The notes under the pieces were generated by a model. That model worked only from the letters and a program-made list of their open reading frames with translations. It was not told where the DNA came from and ran no database searches. A program made the translations under genes and the position numbers. 18,189 nucleotides of DNA from Candidatus Omnitrophota bacterium (lineage in GTDB: Bacteria > Omnitrophota > Gorgyraeia > Gygaellales > Profunditerraquicolaceae). Location: contig JALNZI010000022.1 in assembly GCA_023229385.1 (NCBI GenBank), forward strand, positions 1-18,189, given 5' to 3'. Below, piece by piece: positions 15,174 to 18,189 of this stretch. How positions within the stretch are numbered: the first letter of the stretch is position 1; each line of letters begins with the position of its first letter.

Positions 15174-15923
15174 CTATGCTTTTCTTTTATTTCCATATGC
15201 AAGTACATGAAGCCTGTCAGTGTAATTATATCCGTTTTCTATACACATATCAAAAATCATTGGTCTTTTATTACTTATTTCTTCTGATGTAATACCTTCT
15301 GGCATTAAATATATTATTTCACGTGGTATTTTTAATTCTGTTTGTAATTGTTTAATTTCATCCAAATCTTTTATATCTTCTACCACAAACTTAAATTGAA
15401 TTTTTTCTCCTTCATATTTATAATTGTGTACATATTGACTTAATGTAGCATAATTAATCCTTTCTTCACAGTGTTTGCTGTAAGAATTTTCTCCTACTTC
15501 TTTAATGTTTGGAATCGAATTACTCATTTTAGGTGAAACAGAAATTAAATCCGCTCCAGTATAAAAATAATCAATACTTCCATTAGTTTCAATTGTAACA
15601 ACGTAATTGAATTTATGACACAATTCAACTAATTCTTGCAGTAAAGCTTTATGAAGACACGGTTCACCTCCAGTAATCATGATGTGTTCTATGTATGGAA
15701 TATCAGTTAACGTTGAAATAACGTCATTTAAATTATAATCCCCAGTTTCTGCATTCCAACTCGAATATGGAGTATCACATTTATTACCTTTCCACTGACA
15801 TCTTAGATTACAACCAGATAATCTAATTAATATATGTGGTATACCAGCATACATACCTTCCCCTTGAATTACTGGTAATAAATCTATAATCGGTTGTTTT
15901 TTGTTATATATCTCTTCTATCAT
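15174..15923 (-). CDS. queE: 7-carboxy-7-deazaguanine synthase (radical SAM QueE)
   Basis: A 249-residue radical SAM enzyme that converts 6-carboxytetrahydropterin to 7-carboxy-7-deazaguanine. The N-terminus has LPVIQGEGMYAGIPHILIRL, the family's substrate-side segment. The cluster loop is SGCNLRCQWKGNKCDTPYSSW, with C38, C42 and C49: a CX3CX6C spacing rather than the common CX3CX2C, a longer loop known in part of this family. MITGGEPCL (82-90) is the SAM-binding GGE motif, and VTIETNGS (109-116) follows. The gene starts within the last codons of queD (ATGA overlap) and is followed immediately by folE. With no queC in the window, its product CDG is the last intermediate that can be predicted with confidence. 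Confidence 0.95.
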   Translation of the reverse strand: MIEEIYNKKQPIIDLLPVIQGEGMYAGIPHILIRLSGCNLRCQWKGNKCDTPYSSWNAETGDYNLNDVISTLTDIPYIEHIMITGGEPCLHKALLQELVELCHKFNYVVTIETNGSIDYFYTGADLISVSPKMSNSIPNIKEVGENSYSKHCEERINYATLSQYVHNYKYEGEKIQFKFVVEDIKDLDEIKQLQTELKIPREIIYLMPEGITSEEISNKRPMIFDMCIENGYNYTDRLHVLAYGNKRKA

Positions 15924-16483
15924 ACTGAATAAGTGCTATGTGATTTTGGAGTTTCGTCAAATTGTACGGATGATACTTTTACATTTAATGGCTTAATTTT
16001 ATCTTGTATTATTTCAAAAAACCACTTACTTAAATTTTCTGATGTTGGTACAAAATCTAATACCACCAACCCTTTATACAATTCTATTAAATCCTCATCG
16101 GATATTTTTTTTAGATCATCTAAATCAGGAGTATAATGTCTTTCTGGGTGATAACTCAATCTAATTTCAATTTCCGTTGTATCAAATTGTTTGTGGCAAA
16201 CTAATGGAAATAAATAATTAAATAATGGATCATGTAAATCCATTAAAAATTTATGATCTAATTCTTCATCAATAAACTTCTTGAACCAATTCAACATTTT
16301 AAAATCAACTACCATTCCTTGTTCATTTAATGTTTCGGATTCTAATTCCACCGTAATAGTTCCATTGTGTCCATGTAATGCTCTGCAACCACAATTACTA
16401 TCTACACTATACTCACTGTTTAATTGTTGTGTCCAAACCCGATGACCATAACAAAAATTAAATTCTTTTTTTATTTTATACAT
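15920..16483 (-). CDS. queD: 6-carboxy-5,6,7,8-tetrahydropterin synthase
   Basis: Taken from the ATG at 16483 (187 residues). The frame extends upstream to 16537, but that would overlap the preceding gene by 47 bases and family-like sequence starts at MYKIKKEFNF. Zinc ligands are H14 (CYGHRVW), H37 and H39 (LHGHNGTITV). The catalytic cysteine is C33 (GCRALHGH), and the Asp-His pair is D76-H77 (LDHKFL). PTSENLSKWF carries substrate glutamate E149, and QFDETPKS the final Glu (E177). It converts dihydroneopterin triphosphate to 6-carboxytetrahydropterin. It is longer than typical QueD (about 120 residues) because of an insertion between DHKFLMDLHD and VVLDFVPTSEN, which I have not identified. 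It is coupled to queE by a 4-base overlap. Confidence 0.94.
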   Translation of the reverse strand: MYKIKKEFNFCYGHRVWTQQLNSEYSVDSNCGCRALHGHNGTITVELESETLNEQGMVVDFKMLNWFKKFIDEELDHKFLMDLHDPLFNYLFPLVCHKQFDTTEIEIRLSYHPERHYTPDLDDLKKISDEDLIELYKGLVVLDFVPTSENLSKWFFEIIQDKIKPLNVKVSSVQFDETPKSHSTYSV

Positions 16484-16490
16484 ACGATTT

Positions 16491-16886
16491 TCAATTTTGT
16501 TTTTTATAATCATAAGGTAATTCAATATCAATTGCATAGAAATTGGCCAACTTACTTATTTTTTTCCAATCATTCATACATATAGAATCCCGATACCAAC
16601 GGATATAAAATGTACATAGATTGTTAACAATCATTCCATTTTCAAGTAAATAATCATAACTATCACTACTCATTCCACAATCAGTTGTATGTTCTCCCAA
16701 CCATCCACTGTTTAATTCTATTTCCCCACGTGCATTTATATCTGAATAATTGGCTGCACCCTTCAGTGCTTTGTTAAATGCTACATTGATAAGTGCCGTA
16801 ATATCATCATCAATTGGTATTTTTAATTTTTCTTTCTTGTTTGGTTCCATGTATAGGAGAAACAAACTATTATCATTTCTAATCAT
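16491..16886 (-). CDS. Unknown 131-residue protein
   Basis: A soluble protein I do not recognise. It has a basic/acidic N-terminal part (MEPNKKEKLKIPIDDDI), an alanine-rich helical stretch (NVAFNKALKGAANYSD) and a Cys/Trp-containing C-terminal half (WLGEHTTDCGMSSDSYDYL; FYIRWYRDS). There is no membrane segment or known motif. The ATG at 16886 overlaps the upstream gene by 8 bases; an internal ATG at 16850 would remove the overlap and begin at MEPNKKEK, so the start is uncertain. It lies 7 bases upstream of the chosen queD start and is probably co-transcribed with the queD-queE-folE set, but this does not imply a role in that pathway. Confidence 0.6.
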   Translation of the reverse strand: MIRNDNSLFLLYMEPNKKEKLKIPIDDDITALINVAFNKALKGAANYSDINARGEIELNSGWLGEHTTDCGMSSDSYDYLLENGMIVNNLCTFYIRWYRDSICMNDWKKISKLANFYAIDIELPYDYKKQN

Positions 16887-17202
16887 TGTTATGTATAATT
16901 TTCAATTTTGCTTTTTCTTTTATTTGCTCTTCGTTTAATTGTGTATTTTCAAATCTACCATCCATTTCGGTTAGTACATATAAATCTTTTTTAATTTGAT
17001 TTGCAATTTTTTGTAACGATTCTAAATCAATTGTTAAATCGACATCACCATACCAAACCTTACCATCTTCCAATGTAAAAATATTTGCATTGAAATATAT
17101 TGTATGACCCGGATAAAAATTTCTGTATGAAGATTTACTTGATGCAATTAATCTACCAACAATAAACCCATTCTTTTCAAATTGTTCAATAATTTCTTCC
17201 AT
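16879..17202 (-). CDS. Unknown 107-residue protein
   Basis: An unrecognised 107-residue protein. The N-terminus is MEEIIEQFEKNGFIVGRLI, followed by a beta-type region with several aromatic residues (YRNFYPGHTIYFNANIF and GKVWYGDVDLTIDLES). A charged helix rich in Lys and Glu ends the protein. The pairing VWYGDVDLT with LQKIANQIKKDLYVL suggests a small alpha/beta domain. It has no catalytic motif, signal peptide or membrane segment. It begins two bases after the end of the 59-residue gene and overlaps the next gene by 8 bases, so it is part of a tightly linked set of small genes. Confidence 0.6.
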   Translation of the reverse strand: MEEIIEQFEKNGFIVGRLIASSKSSYRNFYPGHTIYFNANIFTLEDGKVWYGDVDLTIDLESLQKIANQIKKDLYVLTEMDGRFENTQLNEEQIKEKAKLKIIHNND

Positions 17203-17204
17203 TT

Positions 17205-17384
17205 CTATTTGTTTTTATTAAATAATAATATCCACACATTTAACCATAAAAATTGAAAATCAATTATCAAATGATATGAACTAAAATTTGAAGTTTTACT
17301 TATTTTACAACAATATGGGATTGCAACATCACACCAGTCCCAATCAACATTACATTTAATTTGATTTTTGATTTTTTTTATCAT
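17205..17384 (-). CDS. Small 59-residue protein, possibly membrane-associated
   Basis: A short gene read directly from the sequence: ATG at 17384, TAG stop at 17207-17205. Its ATG overlaps the TGA of the upstream gene (ATGA), and its stop lies two bases before the next ATG, so it exactly fills what would otherwise be a 180-base gap. The product begins MIKKIKNQIKCNVDWDWCDV, has a Cys-Cys pair (PYCCKISK) in the middle, and ends in a hydrophobic, tryptophan-containing run (IIDFQFLWLNVWILLF) that could insert in a membrane, followed by Asn/Lys. Function unknown. Fit to the neighbouring start and stop codons is the main evidence that it is real. Confidence 0.6.
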   Translation of the reverse strand: MIKKIKNQIKCNVDWDWCDVAIPYCCKISKTSNFSSYHLIIDFQFLWLNVWILLFNKNK

Positions 17385-17587
17385 TTTATTTGTTTTTTAG
17401 TTGTGGGTGATGATAAAAATAAAATTTCTTCATTTTCTTCATCAACAGAAAGTGTTATAATTGGTTTATCATATCTATAAAGATTTCCTGTTGATTCTGA
17501 TTTACCCCTTTCAGCAGCAACCACCCCAAATTCAAGAAAATTGTTCGGTAATGATTCAATCCATTTTTTGATTTCTTTTAATTTCAT
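17381..17587 (-). CDS. Small unknown protein (68 residues)
   Basis: A 68-residue protein: MKLKEIKKWIESLPNNFLEFGVV forms a probable amphipathic helix, then a middle with ESTGNLYRYDKPI, and a strand ITLSVDEENEEILFL near the C-terminus. The look is of a small alpha/beta phage protein; I have an impression of similar short proteins in other phages but no named family. It starts 14 bases after the 100-residue gene and is joined to the 59-residue gene by a 4-base ATGA overlap. Confidence 0.55.
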   Translation of the reverse strand: MKLKEIKKWIESLPNNFLEFGVVAAERGKSESTGNLYRYDKPIITLSVDEENEEILFLSSPTTKKQIK

Positions 17588-17601
17588 GTTGTTTTTTAAT
17601 T

Positions 17602-17904
17602 TTAATATCCACGAGTTCTTTCTTCTTTTGGGACAACTGGAATTAATCGATCCGAGGTTTTTACAATATCTGAGTTTTTGTTTTCGTCAACTATTTCAAT
17701 GATAATATTTTCATACCCATACCAATCGGTATAGTCAATAACTCCATAATCTCCACCCAAAATATCTCCCTTTGATTTGTAATATTTATCAATAACTTTA
17801 TTTAGTTTTTTGTCATAATCTACTACATGAACATTTCCATCGGAATCAATAACGACATTTTTAATGTATTCATTTGTTCGTTTATCGAACGCTTTAAATT
17901 TCAT
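17602..17904 (-). CDS. Unknown 100-residue protein, weak YopX-like start
   Basis: A 100-residue protein starting MKFKAFDKRTNEYIKNVVID, which weakly recalls the opening of YopX-type phage proteins (MKFRAWDK...). It is followed by a strand with DSDGNVHVVDYDKKL, a central GDILGGDYGVIDYTDWYGY segment, and a Pro/Arg-rich tail ending EERTRGY. The second YopX hallmark region is not clearly present, so the family call is tentative. No membrane segments. It precedes the cluster of small genes and follows a 70-base gap after the helicase fragment, in which I see no convincing terminator or promoter. Confidence 0.55.
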   Translation of the reverse strand: MKFKAFDKRTNEYIKNVVIDSDGNVHVVDYDKKLNKVIDKYYKSKGDILGGDYGVIDYTDWYGYENIIIEIVDENKNSDIVKTSDRLIPVVPKEERTRGY

Positions 17905-17974
17905 CGTAACCTTTGTTTAATTTAAATAGTTTATTTTTGGGGGATGACATCAATTTTCATCATGATTTAAAAAA

Positions 17975-18189
17975 TTATTTTTTATTTTTGTTTAAGTCAT
18001 TAAATTTGTTCAATAAATATTGTTTTACATCTTTTGATGATTCTTTCATAACTTTTGTTACTTTTTGTCCTTCAATTGAATTGCCTTCAAATATTTCAAA
18101 TCTCCCATTATTCAAATTAACATTACTCGGAAATGTGATTCCGTCCGGGCCTAATCTATTTTTTACAATGTGCACTCTTCCTGTACCAT
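17975..18189 (-). CDS. C-terminal fragment of a probable DnaB-type replicative helicase (T4 gp41-like)
   Basis: The frame is open through the right edge of the window: upstream of the GTG at 18175 it still reads G-T-G-R, so the gene starts outside and the GTG is probably internal. The visible C-terminus is VHIVKNRLGPDGITFPSNVN followed by a strand FEIFEG and a charged helix ending in Lys-Asn repeats. The VKNRxGPxG pattern resembles the last strands of hexameric DnaB/gp41 helicases, where the KNR segment lies near the DNA or nucleotide site of the neighbouring subunit. Other RecA-fold ATPases with a similar end remain possible. A helicase would complete the replisome set encoded downstream. 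About 71 codons are visible. Confidence 0.55.
   Translation of the reverse strand, partial: GTGRVHIVKNRLGPDGITFPSNVNLNNGRFEIFEGNSIEGQKVTKVMKESSKDVKQYLLNKFNDLNKNKK

Noticed and set aside
16484..16537. Longer QueD start at 16537
   Set aside because: It would overlap the preceding gene by 47 bases, and QueD-like sequence begins at the Met encoded at 16483.
17905..17974. Possible hairpin terminator or promoter in the 70-base gap (gatga/tcatc pairing near 17944-17962)
   Set aside because: The stem is only about five base pairs with no G/C-rich core or U-tract in the transcribed direction; no convincing promoter pattern was found.
1..18189. tRNA genes, CRISPR arrays, insertion sequences and attachment sites
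   Set aside because: Reading both strands, I saw no cloverleaf-like cluster with conserved arms, no regularly spaced repeats, no transposase and no flanking duplications; the space is almost fully taken by protein genes.

Overview
This 18.2 kb window is very AT-rich and has every supportable gene on the minus strand. The genes are packed with gaps of mostly 0-30 bases or overlaps of 1-17 bases. It looks like part of the genome of a large tailed bacteriophage (Caudoviricetes) with a T4-type replisome: family B DNA polymerase (gp43-like), sliding clamp (gp45-like), both clamp-loader subunits (gp44- and gp62-like) and the tail end of a probable DnaB-type helicase. None of the starts I inspected has a convincing Shine-Dalgarno sequence; they lie behind A/T-rich leaders. 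That is typical of Bacteroidota and their phages, so a Bacteroidota (for example flavobacterial) host is my inference, not something shown directly.

In the direction of transcription (right to left) the layout is as follows. (1) 18189-17975: the C-terminal end of a probable replicative helicase. (2) 17904-16491: five small unknown genes, including a 59-residue one. (3) 16483-14550: queD, queE and folE, the enzymes that turn GTP into 7-carboxy-7-deazaguanine (CDG). (4) 14543-11862: DNA polymerase. (5) 11858-9310: a GT-B glycosyltransferase, a DpdA-like DNA guanine transglycosylase, and a small diverged QueD-fold protein. (6) 9301-6175: sliding clamp, clamp-loader ATPase split by a mini-intein, an MT-A70 adenine methyltransferase, and clamp-loader small subunit. 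(7) 6148-2973: a putative metallopeptidase, two unknown proteins, GroES and GroEL. (8) 2971-1: a coiled-coil protein, a zinc-ribbon protein, a Cas4/RecB-like nuclease, a SLOG-family protein, and a second glycosyltransferase cut by the window edge.

The central story is a hypermodified-DNA system interleaved with the replisome. FolE, QueD and QueE should make CDG, the DpdA-like protein should exchange it or a derivative for guanine in DNA, and the diverged QueD-like protein is a candidate for tailoring the base (possibly a CDG decarboxylase of the DpdL type). No queC is present here, so preQ0-type bases are not predicted from this window alone. The DpdA-like protein and the DNA polymerase both end in the same kind of C-terminal peptide (F-F-x-F at the stop codon), which resembles clamp-binding tails of T4-type polymerases. 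This suggests the transglycosylase may ride on the sliding clamp and modify guanines as DNA is made. The MT-A70 enzyme could add a second, adenine, modification, and the phage also carries its own GroEL/GroES folding machine.
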